Position numbers and translations under genes: made by a program. A stretch of DNA of 64,000 bases from Paracoccus albicereus (GTDB lineage: Bacteria; Pseudomonadota; Alphaproteobacteria; Rhodobacterales; Rhodobacteraceae): assembly GCF_024359525.1 (NCBI RefSeq), contig NZ_JAKZEU010000002.1, positions 124,001-188,000 on the forward strand, read 5' to 3'. The notes under the pieces were generated by a model. The model ran no database searches. It worked only from the letters and a program-made list of their open reading frames with translations, and was not told the DNA's origin. This document shows positions 43,620 to 52,803 of this stretch, piece after piece (positions within the stretch are counted from its first letter, which is position 1; every line of letters starts with the position of its first letter).

Positions 43620-44016
43620 AGCCTTGGCGGCTACCGGGTGTGCCCGGCGGCGTGGGCGGTTCTTAGACAGAGGCGGGGGGGCGTGCAAGCGGAAATTTTG
43701 GGCCGTTCAGGCATTTTCCATAAGCGGGTCGCACCGTGCATCGACAGCGCGCGCGATCGCCAATGACCGACGCCACCCTGACCATCTGGAGGCTTGCAAT
43801 TTCTCAGCCTGAACTGGAAATTCTGGCTTCGGAAGTCGTCAGCGTCCACTGAAGCGCGTGCCGGTGCCGGCACCGATCGTCATCTAACGCCTGGGCTGAG
43901 AGCAGCAACCGCTGGCAACGCTGCAGTTCCGGCAGGCAAGGACCAGTCACAACCCCGGCCGCCTTGCGGCCTTGTTCTGGCGCCTGTAAACCCGCGCCAG
44001 AACAAGGGAAGTGCTC
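43620..44016. other. Gene-free 397-bp leader between tRNA-Glu and gatC
   Basis: This stretch holds no gene that I recognise. Open frames on both strands lack family features. It contains a 14-bp perfect palindrome (CGGTGCCGGCACCG, 43862-43875) and two adjacent hairpins directly before gatC at 43957-44007, described separately. It may serve as the gatCA promoter and leader. Confidence 0.5.
43957..44007 (+). promoter_or_regulatory. Tandem leader hairpins in front of gatC
   Basis: Hairpin A pairs GGCCGC (43957-43962) with GCGGCC (43966-43971). Hairpin B pairs CCTTGTTCTGGCGC (43970-43983) with GCGCCAGAACAAGG (43994-44007) over a 10-nt loop; the 14-bp stem is perfect. The two share bases 43970-43971, so they cannot be complete at the same time. 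Hairpin B's right arm covers part of the AAGGGAAG ribosome binding site of gatC, so it could limit translation or terminate transcription. Confidence 0.6.
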
Positions 44017-44304
44017 ATGTCGATCACCGAAAACGAGGCCCGCAAGGTTGCGCATCTGGCGCGAATCCGTGTCGAGGACGAAGCGCTGCCGGCGCTGGCG
44101 CAGGAGCTGTCGAGCATCCTGCAGTTCATGGAGCAGCTGAACGAGGTCGACGTCGAGGGTGTCGAGCCGATGACCGGCGTGACACCGATGCGACTGAAGC
44201 GGCGCGATGACGTCGTGACGACGGGTGAGATGGCGGACAAGGTCCTCTCGAATGCGCCCGACGCGCGCGAGGGCTTCTTCGCTGTGCCGAAGGTGGTGGA
44301 ATGA
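44017..44304 (+). CDS. gatC: Asp/Glu-tRNA amidotransferase subunit C
   Basis: GatC (95 residues) is the small subunit that stabilises GatA-GatB in the enzyme that converts Glu-tRNA(Gln) to Gln-tRNA(Gln). The segment [20 protein letters not shown] and the conserved [19 protein letters not shown] (in part) are typical. The ATG at 44017 follows GGAAG; a GTG at 44011 is an alternative. It overlaps gatA by 4 bp. Its leader hairpin may control both genes. Confidence 0.94.
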   Translation: MSITENEARKVAHLARIRVEDEALPALAQELSSILQFMEQLNEVDVEGVEPMTGVTPMRLKRRDDVVTTGEMADKVLSNAPDAREGFFAVPKVVE

Positions 44305-45785
44305 GCGATCTGAACAAGCTGGGGATCGAGGGTGCGCGCGACGCCCTGAAACAAGGCGGCGTGACCTCCGTCGAGTTGACCGACGCCTGTCTTCAGGCAA
44401 TCGAGGATGCGGGTGCGCTGAATGCATTCGTCCACGGCACGCCGGATATGGCACGCGACATGGCCAAGGCTGCCGATCAGCGGATCAAGTCGGGCGATGC
44501 GACCGCGATGACCGGCATTCCGTTGGGGATCAAGGACCTGTTCTGCGTGCGTGGCGTGCCGACGCAAGCCGCGAGCGGCATCCTGAGGGGCTTCCGGCCC
44601 GAATACGAATCGACCGTGACGCACAATCTGTGGGACGCGGGCGCGGTGATGCTGGGCAAGCTGAACATGGACGAGTTCGCGATGGGATCGTCGAACGAAT
44701 CCAGCACCTATGGCCCGGCGGTCAATCCATGGCAGGGACGCGATGGTGCGAAGCTGACAGCGGGCGGGTCGTCCGGGGGGTCGGCCTCGGCAGTGGCGGC
44801 CGATCTGTGCCTGGCCGCGACCGGGACCGATACCGGCGGCTCGATCCGTCAGCCGGCCGCGCTGACCGGGATCGTGGGCCTGAAGCCGACCTATGGCCGG
44901 GTCAGCCGCTGGGGCGTGATCGCCTATGCCTCCAGCCTCGATCAGGCCGGGCCGATGACAAAATCCGTGCGCGATGCGGCGATCATGCTGGGTGCGATGG
45001 CCAGCGTGGACGAGAAGGATTCGACCAGCGCCAACATCCCGGTTCCAGATTTCGAAGCCGCGATTACGGGCGACATCCGTGGCCAGAAGATCGGCATCCC
45101 GCGCGAATACCGGATGGAGGGGATGCCCGCCGATATCGACGCCCTGTGGCGGCAGGGCGCCGAGATGCTGCGCGATGCCGGCGCCGAGATCGTGGACATC
45201 AGTCTGCCGCACACGAAATACGCGCTGCCCGCCTATTACGTGATCGCTCCGGCGGAAGCGTCGTCGAACCTCGCCCGCTATGACGGGGTCCGCTATGGTC
45301 ACCGTGCAAAGCTGGGGCAGGGCGATGGCATCGTCGACATGTATGAAAAGACCCGCGCCGAAGGGTTTGGACCCGAGGTGCAGCGCCGCGTGATGATCGG
45401 CACCTACGTTCTCTCGGCGGGGTTCTACGACGCCTATTACAATCGCGCGCGCAAGGTGCGGGCGCTGATCAAGCGCGATTTCGATCAGGCCTTTGCCGAT
45501 GGGGTCGATGCGATCCTGGCCCCTGCGACGCCGTCCGCGGCATTCCCGCTGGGCTCTGCCAAGGATGGCGATCCGGTGGCGATGTATCTCAACGACGTGT
45601 TCACGGTCACGCTGAACCTGGCTGGATTGCCGGGGATCGCGGTGCCGGTTGGACAGGATGCCGACGGGCTGCCGCTGGGGTTGCAGATGATAGGGCGGCC
45701 GTTCGAGGAAGGGGCGCTGCTGAACCAGGCCTCTGTTCTGGAGCGGGCAGCAGGATTTGTGGCCAAGCCCGATCGCTGGTGGTAG
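44301..45785 (+). CDS. gatA: Asp/Glu-tRNA amidotransferase subunit A
   Basis: GatA (494 residues) is the amidase subunit that releases ammonia from glutamine. The Ser-cisSer-Lys catalytic triad is visible: Lys in IPLGIKDLF, the cis-Ser in [15 protein letters not shown] and Ser in [14 protein letters not shown]. The length is standard. It begins inside the gatC stop. The partner gatB does not follow; the next gene is a lipoprotein, so gatB must lie elsewhere. Confidence 0.96.
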   Translation: MSDLNKLGIEGARDALKQGGVTSVELTDACLQAIEDAGALNAFVHGTPDMARDMAKAADQRIKSGDATAMTGIPLGIKDLFCVRGVPTQAASGILRGFRPEYESTVTHNLWDAGAVMLGKLNMDEFAMGSSNESSTYGPAVNPWQGRDGAKLTAGGSSGGSASAVAADLCLAATGTDTGGSIRQPAALTGIVGLKPTYGRVSRWGVIAYASSLDQAGPMTKSVRDAAIMLGAMASVDEKDSTSANIPVPDFEAAITGDIRGQKIGIPREYRMEGMPADIDALWRQGAEMLRDAGAEIVDISLPHTKYALPAYYVIAPAEASSNLARYDGVRYGHRAKLGQGDGIVDMYEKTRAEGFGPEVQRRVMIGTYVLSAGFYDAYYNRARKVRALIKRDFDQAFADGVDAILAPATPSAAFPLGSAKDGDPVAMYLNDVFTVTLNLAGLPGIAVPVGQDADGLPLGLQMIGRPFEEGALLNQASVLERAAGFVAKPDRWW

Positions 45786-45816
45786 CGTCGGGCACAGGCA
45801 TGGCATGGAGCGGCGG

Positions 45817-46404
45817 ATGGTGATGCGGATCGCGGCGGGATTTCTGGCGCTGGCGGGGCTGTCGGCCTGCGGCATCCAGGGCGGGCAGAACCCCAATTAT
45901 CGCTATGGCAGCGACAGCCCATACGACAATTATCGGCAGGCGCGTGAAGTGGCGCTGACGACGGGCAACGAGCCGCCGCGCCGTGTTCCTGTCGCTCTGC
46001 CGGTCGAGGCGCCAACGGCGGCCGAGATCGCGGGACCAAGATTGATGCAGACCGTCGCGCGGCAGTATCGCGGCGGCGCAGCGCGACCCGCGCCGGTTCA
46101 GACGACGCCGTCCGGCGCGCCATTGCCCGTCGTGCAAAGCGGGCCCTATGCCGGATCGACGCCGGTTCTGGTCCGGTACGCCTATGCCGCCGACCACGCG
46201 CCCGGCACCGTGGTCTGGCAACGCGCGGGCGGATCGGCCGCGACGGCGGCACGGGTCTGCGCCAGCTACGCGGATGCCGATCGGGCGCAGATGGCGTTTC
46301 TCGCCGCGGGCGGGCCGGATGTCGATCCGCGCGGCATGGATCCTGACGGTGACGGTTTTGTCTGCGGATGGGACCCGGCGCGCTGGCGCGTCGAGACGCT
46401 TTGA
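45817..46404 (+). CDS. Lipoprotein with C-terminal calcium-binding-like segment
   Basis: This 195-residue protein has a lipoprotein signal (FLALAGLSAC, cysteine near 15), a low-complexity, proline-rich middle, and a C-terminal region ending in DPDGDGFVCGWDPARWR, which resembles an excalibur-type calcium loop with two cysteines. GGAG precedes the ATG at 45817. It lies 31 bp after gatA, but no function can be given. I do not know a named family for the whole protein. Confidence 0.65.
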   Translation: MVMRIAAGFLALAGLSACGIQGGQNPNYRYGSDSPYDNYRQAREVALTTGNEPPRRVPVALPVEAPTAAEIAGPRLMQTVARQYRGGAARPAPVQTTPSGAPLPVVQSGPYAGSTPVLVRYAYAADHAPGTVVWQRAGGSAATAARVCASYADADRAQMAFLAAGGPDVDPRGMDPDGDGFVCGWDPARWRVETL

Positions 46405-46423
46405 TCCCGCAACACTTAGCTGA

Positions 46424-47068
46424 ATGAGCGAAGGCTCTCCCAATCACGGGGACCGGCGCGGTCAGCGGATCGCGCTGATCGTGTTGCACTATACGGGGAT
46501 GGCCGACGGTGCCTCGGCGCGGGCGCGCCTTTGCGATCCGGCGGCCGAAGTCAGCGCGCATTGGCTGGTGCACGAGGACGGCCAGACAGAGGCGCTGGTC
46601 CCCGAAGATCGGCGTGCGTGGCATGCGGGTGCGGGCTCGTGGCAGGGCCAGGACGACGTGAACAGCCGCAGCATTGGCATCGAGATCGTCAATCCCGGCG
46701 ATGCGCCGTTTCCGGTCGAGCAGATGGACGCGGTCGTCGCGCTGGTCGGCCAGATCGCGGGGCGGCACGGGTTAGGGCCGGAGGCGGTGATCGGCCATTC
46801 CGACATGGCACCGGGACGGAAATGCGATCCCGGTCCGCGCTTTGACTGGCAACGGCTGGCGCGGGCGGGACTGGCGATCTGGCCGGTGTGCGGGGACGAC
46901 CGGCCGCTGACCGAAAGCCTGGATGCCGCGGGGTATCCCTCTGCCGATCCCGCAGTCAGGCTGGCAGCGTTCCGGCTGCGATATCGTCCCTGGGCCAGCG
47001 GGCCGGAATCGTCAGAGGATCGCAGGCTGGCGGCCGGATTGGCCGCGTTGACGGCCCGGACGGATTAA
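46424..47068 (+). CDS. ampD: N-acetylmuramoyl-L-alanine amidase (AmpD family)
   Basis: This 214-residue zinc amidase is of the AmpD/AmiD type, which cleaves anhydro-muropeptides in cell-wall recycling. Zinc ligands are visible in IVLHYTGM (His) and IGHSDMAPGRKCDPGP (His, Asp/Cys), and VSAHWLVHEDG is also characteristic. There is no signal peptide, so a cytoplasmic recycling role fits. It converges on dsbB with a 4-bp overlap of stops. The recycling kinase gene anmK begins at the end of this window. Confidence 0.9.
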   Translation: MSEGSPNHGDRRGQRIALIVLHYTGMADGASARARLCDPAAEVSAHWLVHEDGQTEALVPEDRRAWHAGAGSWQGQDDVNSRSIGIEIVNPGDAPFPVEQMDAVVALVGQIAGRHGLGPEAVIGHSDMAPGRKCDPGPRFDWQRLARAGLAIWPVCGDDRPLTESLDAAGYPSADPAVRLAAFRLRYRPWASGPESSEDRRLAAGLAALTARTD

Positions 47069-47544
47069 GCGCGGCGCATGCGCAGCGCGGCGATCCAGAT
47101 CAGCGCCAGAACTGCTGATGCCAAGGCATTCATGTTGGCCATTGTCACGCCGAGAATTTTCAACGCGGGCTCATCGCAGCGCACCACGGGCGCGGCTTGA
47201 AGCTGCTTCATCAGATCCTCGGTGCTGAGCTGCGTCAGGTTGCCGACACCGCCCGAACAGGCCGTCGGCCCCTGCCACCAGCCCCATTCGACACCCGAAT
47301 GATAGGTGGCGATCGCCACCGCGCCGGCTGCACCCAGCAGGCCCAGCCACAACAGCCAGCGCCGCGCGCCAAGCCGCCACACCGCGATCCCGGCAACGAT
47401 GGCCAGGACATGTGGCCAGCGCTGCAGGATGCACAATTCGCACGGTGCATAACCTGCCGCCTGAAAGGCAAACGCCGCTGCAAGAAGCAGAAGCGAGCCG
47501 AGGCCCGCGAAGACGGCAATCATGCGCTGATCGTGCTCGGTCAT
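47065..47544 (-). CDS. dsbB: Disulfide bond formation protein B
   Basis: DsbB (159 residues) is a four-helix quinone reductase that reoxidises DsbA in the inner membrane. The first redox pair is in YAPCELCILQRWPH and the second pair is formed by Cys residues in PTACSGG and VVRCDEP. Helix count and length fit the family. It follows dedA by 28 bp on the same strand, so they may be co-transcribed. Confidence 0.9.
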   Translation of the reverse strand: MTEHDQRMIAVFAGLGSLLLLAAAFAFQAAGYAPCELCILQRWPHVLAIVAGIAVWRLGARRWLLWLGLLGAAGAVAIATYHSGVEWGWWQGPTACSGGVGNLTQLSTEDLMKQLQAAPVVRCDEPALKILGVTMANMNALASAVLALIWIAALRMRRA

Positions 47545-47572
47545 GCCGCCGATCCTTGGTGTGGGGGACGGA

Positions 47573-48169
47573 TCAGTGGGGTCGCCACGTGACCACCCGA
47601 TAGAGATAGACGGCCACGATCACGACGACGACCATCGTCGAAACCGGATCGACGACATGCGCCACACGCTCGTAATTTTCGGCCAGTATCAAACCGGCGA
47701 TGGCGAGGATCGAGGTCCAGATCGCACTGCCCGCGATGGTGTAGAGGAAGAACGGCACCAGTGGCATCCCGGCCAGTCCCGCAGGGACCGAGATCAGCGT
47801 GCGGATCGCAGGGATCAGTCGTCCGATGAAGATCGCGGCCGGTCCGTGACGATGAAACCAGGCGATCGCGTTGTCGATATCGGCGGGCGACATGGTCAGC
47901 CAGCGTCCATGCCGCGCTGCAATGCGCCGCAGACGATCAGCGCCCACCGTAGCGCCGATCCAGTACCACGCGGCGGTCCCCAGAACCGAGCCGAGCGTGC
48001 CCGCGATGATGACCATCGGCATAGACATGCTGCCGCGTCCGGCCAGGAATCCGGCCAGTGGCATGATGACTTCGGAAGGGATGGGCGGGAACAGGTTTTC
48101 GCCCAACATCAGCGCAAAGACCCCGGGGATTCCCCAGCTGTCGATCAGCGCTACCACCCATTCGAACAT
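47573..48169 (-). CDS. DedA-family membrane protein
   Basis: This 198-residue membrane protein has the DedA features: the re-entrant segment GENLFPPIPSEVIMPLAGFLAGRG, the motif FIGRLIPAIRTLISVPAGLAGM and a late hydrophobic helix. DedA proteins act as lipid-related or envelope-maintenance transporters. The start at 48169 has GGGTG upstream; an in-frame ATG at 48364 is rejected since the extra 65 residues look random. It precedes dsbB on the minus strand. Confidence 0.9.
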   Translation of the reverse strand: MFEWVVALIDSWGIPGVFALMLGENLFPPIPSEVIMPLAGFLAGRGSMSMPMVIIAGTLGSVLGTAAWYWIGATVGADRLRRIAARHGRWLTMSPADIDNAIAWFHRHGPAAIFIGRLIPAIRTLISVPAGLAGMPLVPFFLYTIAGSAIWTSILAIAGLILAENYERVAHVVDPVSTMVVVVIVAVYLYRVVTWRPH

Positions 48170-48287
48170 CGTACACCCTTCCGCTTTGGCGATGCTGTCG
48201 CCCGTCTTGCATGGGGCGTCAACCCCGCTAAGCTGCCGCTCACGCCGTCGCGAATGCGCGGCATCGCAATGCAGGGGAGACCTTCGG

Positions 48288-49133
48288 ATGGAATGGCGCG
48301 GACGGCGGGGCAGCAGGAATGTCGAGGATCGTCGCTCGATGGGTGCGGCGGGTGCGGGCGGCATCGGCGTCGTCGGGATGCTGGTGGTTCTGGCGGTCGG
48401 CTATTTCTTCGGCGTGGACATCTCGCCCATCGTCGGTGCGGTCAACGACGGCCAGCCGCGCGAAGGACAGCCGTTGTCCGAAGAGGACCAGCAATGGGGT
48501 GAGTTCATGTCCGTCGTGCTGGCCGACACCGAAGAGGTCTGGTCACGCGTCCTGCCTGAACAGGCCGGCACCGACTATGTCGATCCGACGCTGGTCCTGT
48601 TCCGCGGCGCGGTGCAATCGGCCTGTGGCGGCGCCTCTGCCGCGATGGGGCCGTTTTACTGCCCGAATGACCAGAAGCTGTATCTCGACACCGATTTCTT
48701 CGACGTGATGGCGAACCGGATGGGCGCGGGCGGCGATTTCGCCGCAGCCTACGTCGTGGCCCACGAAGTCGGGCACCACGTCCAGAACCTGCTGGGTGTT
48801 CTACCCGAGGTGACGCGGATGCGTCAGGGCGCCTCGGAAGAGGAATCGAATTATCTGTCGGTGCTGACCGAATTGCAGGCCGATTGCTTCGCAGGGGTCT
48901 GGGCCACGCAGGCCAGCCAGCAGTTCGGCGCCATTGAAGAGGGCGATCTGGCCGAAGCCCAGAACGCCGCCCGCGCGGTGGGTGATGACGTGCTGCAGGA
49001 AAACGCGGGCCGGACGCCCATGCCCGACAGCTTCACCCACGGTTCGGCCGATCAGCGGCAGGAATGGCTGATGCGCGGTTTCCGCTCGGGTGATGTCGGT
49101 CAGTGCGACACGTTCGGCGAGGCAGGGCTTTAG
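48288..49133 (+). CDS. Neutral zinc metallopeptidase (YpfJ family)
   Basis: This 281-residue membrane-anchored protein has an N-terminal helix (about 20-42) and a periplasmic zinc-metalloprotease domain with the HEVGHHVQNLLG motif and a downstream glutamate in LTELQADCFAGVWA. Other conserved segments are MGPFYCPNDQKLYLDTDFF and RQEWLMRGF. GGATGG precedes the ATG at 48288. It diverges from dedA. The biological substrate is unknown. Confidence 0.9.
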   Translation: MEWRGRRGSRNVEDRRSMGAAGAGGIGVVGMLVVLAVGYFFGVDISPIVGAVNDGQPREGQPLSEEDQQWGEFMSVVLADTEEVWSRVLPEQAGTDYVDPTLVLFRGAVQSACGGASAAMGPFYCPNDQKLYLDTDFFDVMANRMGAGGDFAAAYVVAHEVGHHVQNLLGVLPEVTRMRQGASEEESNYLSVLTELQADCFAGVWATQASQQFGAIEEGDLAEAQNAARAVGDDVLQENAGRTPMPDSFTHGSADQRQEWLMRGFRSGDVGQCDTFGEAGL

Positions 49134-49150
49134 GACTCGGCTGACATGGA

Positions 49151-49336
49151 TCAGCGCGGGATGCGAGGGGCGCGGCCCTGATCCATCTGCGCCCAGTCCG
49201 GCCACAGCCCGCCATGTTCCAGCCCGGCGATGACCAGCCCTGCCGCGACAATGGCCAGCAGCGTGATGACCTGGCGTTTAGAGGGTGGACGTCGCACCCA
49301 GCGGGTTGCGCGCAAGAGCCAGATGAGGTTGTTCAT
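49151..49336 (-). CDS. Small single-helix membrane protein
   Basis: This 61-residue hypothetical protein has a basic N-terminus (LLRATRWVRRPPSKRQ), one transmembrane helix (LLAIVAAGLVIAGLE) and a C-terminus with WPDW. I recognise it as resembling a conserved small Rhodobacteraceae protein, without known function. It sits between converging genes and diverges from the RatA-type gene. The start at 49336 fits the conserved beginning; a longer upstream frame is not supported. Confidence 0.55.
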   Translation of the reverse strand: MNNLIWLLRATRWVRRPPSKRQVITLLAIVAAGLVIAGLEHGGLWPDWAQMDQGRAPRIPR

Positions 49337-49388
49337 GCCCTGTCTCCGCCGTCGATGAGTGACGGCCTGTCGACCTGAAGGACCGAAC

Positions 49389-49874
49389 TTGCCCAAGCAT
49401 CAGGACAGCCGCATCCTCCCTTATACCGCGCGCCAGATGTTCGATCTGGTTGCCGATGTCGAACGCTACCCCGAATTCCTGCCGTGGAACAGTGCTGCGC
49501 GCATCCGGTCGCGCGAGGCGCTGGAGGGCGAGGGCGCCGAACGGATCGAGGCAGATCTGGTCATCAGCTTCAAGGTGTTCCGCGAGCGTTTTGGCAGCCG
49601 TGTGCTGCTTTATCCTCAGGATCAGCCGCTTTGGATCGAGACCGACTACCTCGACGGCCCGTTCCGGCATCTGCACAGCACTTGGCGATTCACCGACCTG
49701 CCCCCCGAGGATGAGGAGTTGCGCTGCAAGGTCGCCTTCGATGTCGATTTCGAATTTCGCAATCCGATCTTGGGACGGCTGATCGGGGCCGTCTTCGGCG
49801 AGGCGATGGCGCGCATCATCCGCGCCTTCGAGGATCGCGCACGCGCGCTTTACGGCGCGGGTGGGTCGCGCTAA
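49389..49874 (+). CDS. RatA/COQ10-type START-domain protein
   Basis: This 161-residue protein has the polyketide cyclase/START fold of COQ10 and RatA proteins: RILPYTARQMFDLVADVERYPEFLPW, LEGEGAERIEADLVISF and YLDGPFRHLHSTWRF, each quoted only in part. COQ10 homologues bind coenzyme Q and support respiration; RatA blocks ribosome association. The start is a TTG at 49389 with AAGGA upstream, since an earlier in-frame GTG gives a non-conserved tail. It precedes tRNA-Val and sdh genes, which fits a respiratory role. Confidence 0.88.
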   Translation: MPKHQDSRILPYTARQMFDLVADVERYPEFLPWNSAARIRSREALEGEGAERIEADLVISFKVFRERFGSRVLLYPQDQPLWIETDYLDGPFRHLHSTWRFTDLPPEDEELRCKVAFDVDFEFRNPILGRLIGAVFGEAMARIIRAFEDRARALYGAGGSR

Positions 49875-49887
49875 GACACGTCGCGTG

Positions 49888-49963
49888 GGGCGGTTAGCTC
49901 AGCTGGTAGAGCGTCTCGTTTACACCGAGGATGTCGGGGGTTCGAACCCCTCACCGCCCACCA
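49888..49963 (+). tRNA. tRNA-Val (TAC)
   Basis: A 76-nt cloverleaf is visible: acceptor GGGCGGT with ACCGCCC, D-arm GCTCAGCTGGTAGAGC, anticodon stem-loop CTCGTTTACACCGAG with anticodon TAC, T-arm GGGGGTTCGAACCCCTC and an encoded CCA. It lies between the RatA-type gene and sdhC. Confidence 0.95.
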
Positions 49964-50002
49964 CCCTCTTCAACGCCCTCCAGTCCCGCATGCGGCGCGT
50001 TT

Positions 50003-50034
50003 GTGATCACGGGCGAAAATTCCGTGATCACGGA
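50003..50034. repeat. Paired GTGATCAC palindromes between tRNA-Val and sdhC
   Basis: GTGATCACGG occurs at 50003-50012 and again at 50025-50034, 22 bp apart. TGATCACGG (50004-50012) and CCGTGATCA (50022-50030) also form a 9-bp hairpin around a 9-nt loop. The region is the 242-bp gap upstream of the sdh operon and may hold its operator or the tRNA terminator. Confidence 0.5.
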
Positions 50035-50078
50035 TTGCAGAAAACCCGCATTTCCAGACATGAGACTGGCATCGGGTC

Positions 50079-50092
50079 GTGACACCTGTCAC
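50079..50092. promoter_or_regulatory. Inverted repeat in the sdh promoter region
   Basis: GTGAC-ACCT-GTCAC is a perfect 5-bp inverted repeat with a 4-bp spacer, 114 bp upstream of sdhC. It resembles CRP/FNR-type spacing only loosely. It is reported because respiratory operons are commonly regulated here, but the binding protein is unknown. Confidence 0.35.
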
Positions 50093-50205
50093 TAATCGGG
50101 CCAATACACAGCCGAAGTCACGCCAGCCCGACCGGGCCAGCCAATCGCCCGGCGGACCGACCGATGAGCCCGCGCGCTAATGCGTGCATGAACCAGAGGT
50201 GCCTC

Positions 50206-50595
50206 ATGGCCGATGTCAATCGCGGTAACCGCCCGCTGTCTCCCCACCTGTCGACCTATCGGCTGCCGCTGGCGGCCGTGACCTCGATCCTGACCCGGAT
50301 CACGGGGCAGACGTTGGTCGCGGGCATTCTGCTGCTGGTCTGGTGGCTGGTTGCCGCGGTCAGTGGACCGGAAGCTTTTGCCCGCGCCGACGCGGTGCTG
50401 CGGTCATGGCTCGGGTTTCTTGTGATGGCCGGTTCGCTGTGGGCCCTTTGGTATCATGCGATGGCTGGGGTCAGGCACCTGTTCTACGACGCCGGCATGC
50501 TGCTGGAGATCGGTCAGGCGCGGACCGCAAGCCTGGTCATCCTGATCGGATCCAGCGTGATGACCGTGCTTACGTTGATCGCGTTTTTCATCTGA
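50206..50595 (+). CDS. sdhC: Succinate dehydrogenase cytochrome b556 subunit
   Basis: SdhC (129 residues) is the membrane subunit of complex II with three transmembrane helices, contributing to heme b and quinone binding. Typical elements are RPLSPHLSTYRLPLAAVTSI near the start and the heme-ligand histidine region YHAMAGVRHLFYDAG. The ATG at 50206 is preferred over an earlier in-frame start. It begins the sdhC-D-A-x-y-z-B operon and overlaps none of its neighbours. Confidence 0.93.
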   Translation: MADVNRGNRPLSPHLSTYRLPLAAVTSILTRITGQTLVAGILLLVWWLVAAVSGPEAFARADAVLRSWLGFLVMAGSLWALWYHAMAGVRHLFYDAGMLLEIGQARTASLVILIGSSVMTVLTLIAFFI

Positions 50596-50610
50596 GGAAA
50601 GGCCAAGGCG

Positions 50611-50988
50611 ATGCGCTATATCACTCCGATGAAGGCGGCGCGCGGCATGGGTGCCAGCGGCACCGGCACGCTGCACCACTGGCAGATGACCGTCAGCGCC
50701 GTTGCGCTGGCGATCCTGACACCCGCATTCATGTATGTCGTCGGCTCGGCGATCGGCCTGTCGCGTGAAGGCGTGATTGCCTATTTCGGACGGCCCTATC
50801 CGGCCGTGATCACGGCATTGTTCATCGTCGTGGGCATGATCCACTACATCAAGGGTACGCGGATCATGATCGACGATTATCTCGATCATACCGAACGCAA
50901 AGTAGCGATCATCTTCTCTGTCATCTTTGGCTGGGGCGTGATCGCGGCAGCGGTCTTCGCGCTGGCGAAGATGGCATTCACGGGCTGA
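50611..50988 (+). CDS. sdhD: Succinate dehydrogenase hydrophobic membrane anchor subunit
   Basis: SdhD (125 residues) is the second membrane anchor of complex II. Typical features are GMGASGTGTLHHWQMTV at the start, three hydrophobic helices, and MIHYIKGTRIMIDDYLDH around the heme/quinone region. It starts 15 bp after sdhC and is followed 12 bp later by sdhA. Length and position are normal for alphaproteobacteria. Confidence 0.93.
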   Translation: MRYITPMKAARGMGASGTGTLHHWQMTVSAVALAILTPAFMYVVGSAIGLSREGVIAYFGRPYPAVITALFIVVGMIHYIKGTRIMIDDYLDHTERKVAIIFSVIFGWGVIAAAVFALAKMAFTG

Positions 50989-51000
50989 GGCAAGCGAAGC

Positions 51001-52803
51001 ATGGCAGATTACACGATCCACACCCATGATTACGATGTCGTCGTGGTCGGCGCCGGGGGCGCGGGGCTGCGCGCGACGCTGGGCATGGCCGAGCAGGGGC
51101 TGCGGACGGCCTGCGTCACCAAGGTGTTTCCGACGCGCTCGCACACCGTCGCGGCGCAGGGCGGAATTGCGGCATCGCTGGGCAACATGGGCCCGGATAG
51201 CTGGCAGTGGCACATGTACGACACGGTGAAGGGCAGCGACTGGCTGGGCGACACCGACGCGATGGAATACCTGGCGCGCGAGGCGCCGAAGGCGGTCTAT
51301 GAGCTGGAACATTACGGCGTGCCGTTCAGCCGCACCGAAGAGGGCAAGATCTATCAGCGCCCGTTCGGCGGCCACACGACCGAGTATGGCGAAGGTCCCC
51401 CCGTCCAGCGCACCTGCGCGGCGGCCGACCGAACGGGTCACGCGATCCTGCACACGCTGTATGGCCAGTCGCTGAAGCATAACGCGGAATTCTTCATCGA
51501 ATACTTCGCGCTGGACCTGATCATCACCGATGGCAAATGCACCGGCGTGGTGACGTGGAAGCTGGATGACGGCGAAATTCACGTCTTCAACGCGAAGATG
51601 GTGGTGTTGGCGACGGGCGGCTATGGCCGTGCCTATTTCAGCGCGACCAGCGCCCATACCTGCACCGGCGATGGCGGGGGGATGGTCGCGCGGGCCGGCC
51701 TGCCGCTGCAGGACATGGAATTTGTGCAGTTTCATCCAACCGGCATCTACGGATCGGGCTGTCTGATCACCGAGGGTGCTCGCGGTGAGGGTGGCTATCT
51801 GACGAACTCGGATGGCGAGCGGTTCATGGAACGCTATGCGCCGACCTACAAGGACCTCGCCAGCCGCGATGTGGTAAGCCGCTGCATGACGATGGAAATC
51901 CGCGAGGGCAGGGGTGTCGGCCCGGAAGGCGATCACATCTTCCTGAACCTGATGCACCTGCCGCCCGAGACGCTGCACGAGCGCCTTCCGGGCATTTCCG
52001 AAAGCGCCAAGATCTTCGCGGGCGTGGACCTGACGCGTGAGCCGATCCCGGTCTTGCCGACGGTCCATTACAACATGGGCGGCATCCCCACGAACTACTG
52101 GGGCGAGGTTCTGGCCCCGACCGAGGATGAACCCGACCGGCTGTTCCCCGGGCTTATGGCGGTGGGCGAGGCTGGCTGCGCGTCGGTCCACGGGGCGAAC
52201 CGGCTGGGGTCGAACAGCCTTATCGATCTGGTGGTCTTCGGTCGCGCCGCTGCCATCCGCGCCGGTGAAGTTATCGACCGCAAGTCCTCGATTCCACAGA
52301 CGAATCAGGCGGCGGTGGACGCTGCACTTGCCCGGTTCGACGCGATCCGCAATGCCGATGGCGGCACGCCCGTTGCGGCTCTGCGCGACGAGATGCAGCG
52401 CACGATGCAGGCCGATGCCGCGGTATTCCGCACCGACAAGACATTGGCCGAAGGCGTCGAGAAGATGGCGCAGGTGGCAGCCAAGCTGGACGATCTGCAC
52501 GTCACCGATCGCAGTCTGATCTGGAACACGGATCTGATGGAGGCGCTGGAACTGACCAACCTGATGCCCAACGCGCTGGCCACCATCGTTGCCGCCGAGG
52601 CCCGCAAAGAGAGCCGGGGCGCCCACGCACACGAGGATTATCCCGAGCGGGATGACGCCGAATGGCGCAAGCATTCGCTTGCATGGGTCGAGGGAAACAC
52701 GGTTAAACTCGCCTATCGCCCCGTTCATCTCGATCCGCTGACCCCGGCCGAGGCGGGCGGCATCGACATGAAAAAGATCGCTCCCAAAGCAAGGGTATAC
52801 TGA
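51001..52803 (+). CDS. sdhA: Succinate dehydrogenase flavoprotein subunit
   Basis: SdhA (600 residues) is the FAD-containing catalytic subunit of complex II. The covalent-FAD histidine lies in [16 protein letters not shown], the FAD loop [17 protein letters not shown] is near the N-terminus, and active-site elements include [21 protein letters not shown] and [19 protein letters not shown] (in part). The stop overlaps the next start by one base (TGATG). It is the standard length. Confidence 0.97.
   Translation: MADYTIHTHDYDVVVVGAGGAGLRATLGMAEQGLRTACVTKVFPTRSHTVAAQGGIAASLGNMGPDSWQWHMYDTVKGSDWLGDTDAMEYLAREAPKAVYELEHYGVPFSRTEEGKIYQRPFGGHTTEYGEGPPVQRTCAAADRTGHAILHTLYGQSLKHNAEFFIEYFALDLIITDGKCTGVVTWKLDDGEIHVFNAKMVVLATGGYGRAYFSATSAHTCTGDGGGMVARAGLPLQDMEFVQFHPTGIYGSGCLITEGARGEGGYLTNSDGERFMERYAPTYKDLASRDVVSRCMTMEIREGRGVGPEGDHIFLNLMHLPPETLHERLPGISESAKIFAGVDLTREPIPVLPTVHYNMGGIPTNYWGEVLAPTEDEPDRLFPGLMAVGEAGCASVHGANRLGSNSLIDLVVFGRAAAIRAGEVIDRKSSIPQTNQAAVDAALARFDAIRNADGGTPVAALRDEMQRTMQADAAVFRTDKTLAEGVEKMAQVAAKLDDLHVTDRSLIWNTDLMEALELTNLMPNALATIVAAEARKESRGAHAHEDYPERDDAEWRKHSLAWVEGNTVKLAYRPVHLDPLTPAEAGGIDMKKIAPKARVY

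Noticed and set aside
43794-44210. 138-codon plus-strand frame overlapping the gatC leader
   Set aside because: Reads through the leader hairpins and into gatC in another frame; no protein-like features.
50404-52728. A 774-codon minus-strand frame opposite sdhD and sdhA
   Set aside because: Long only because of high GC at third positions; no start signal or recognisable domain, while sdhD and sdhA are certain.
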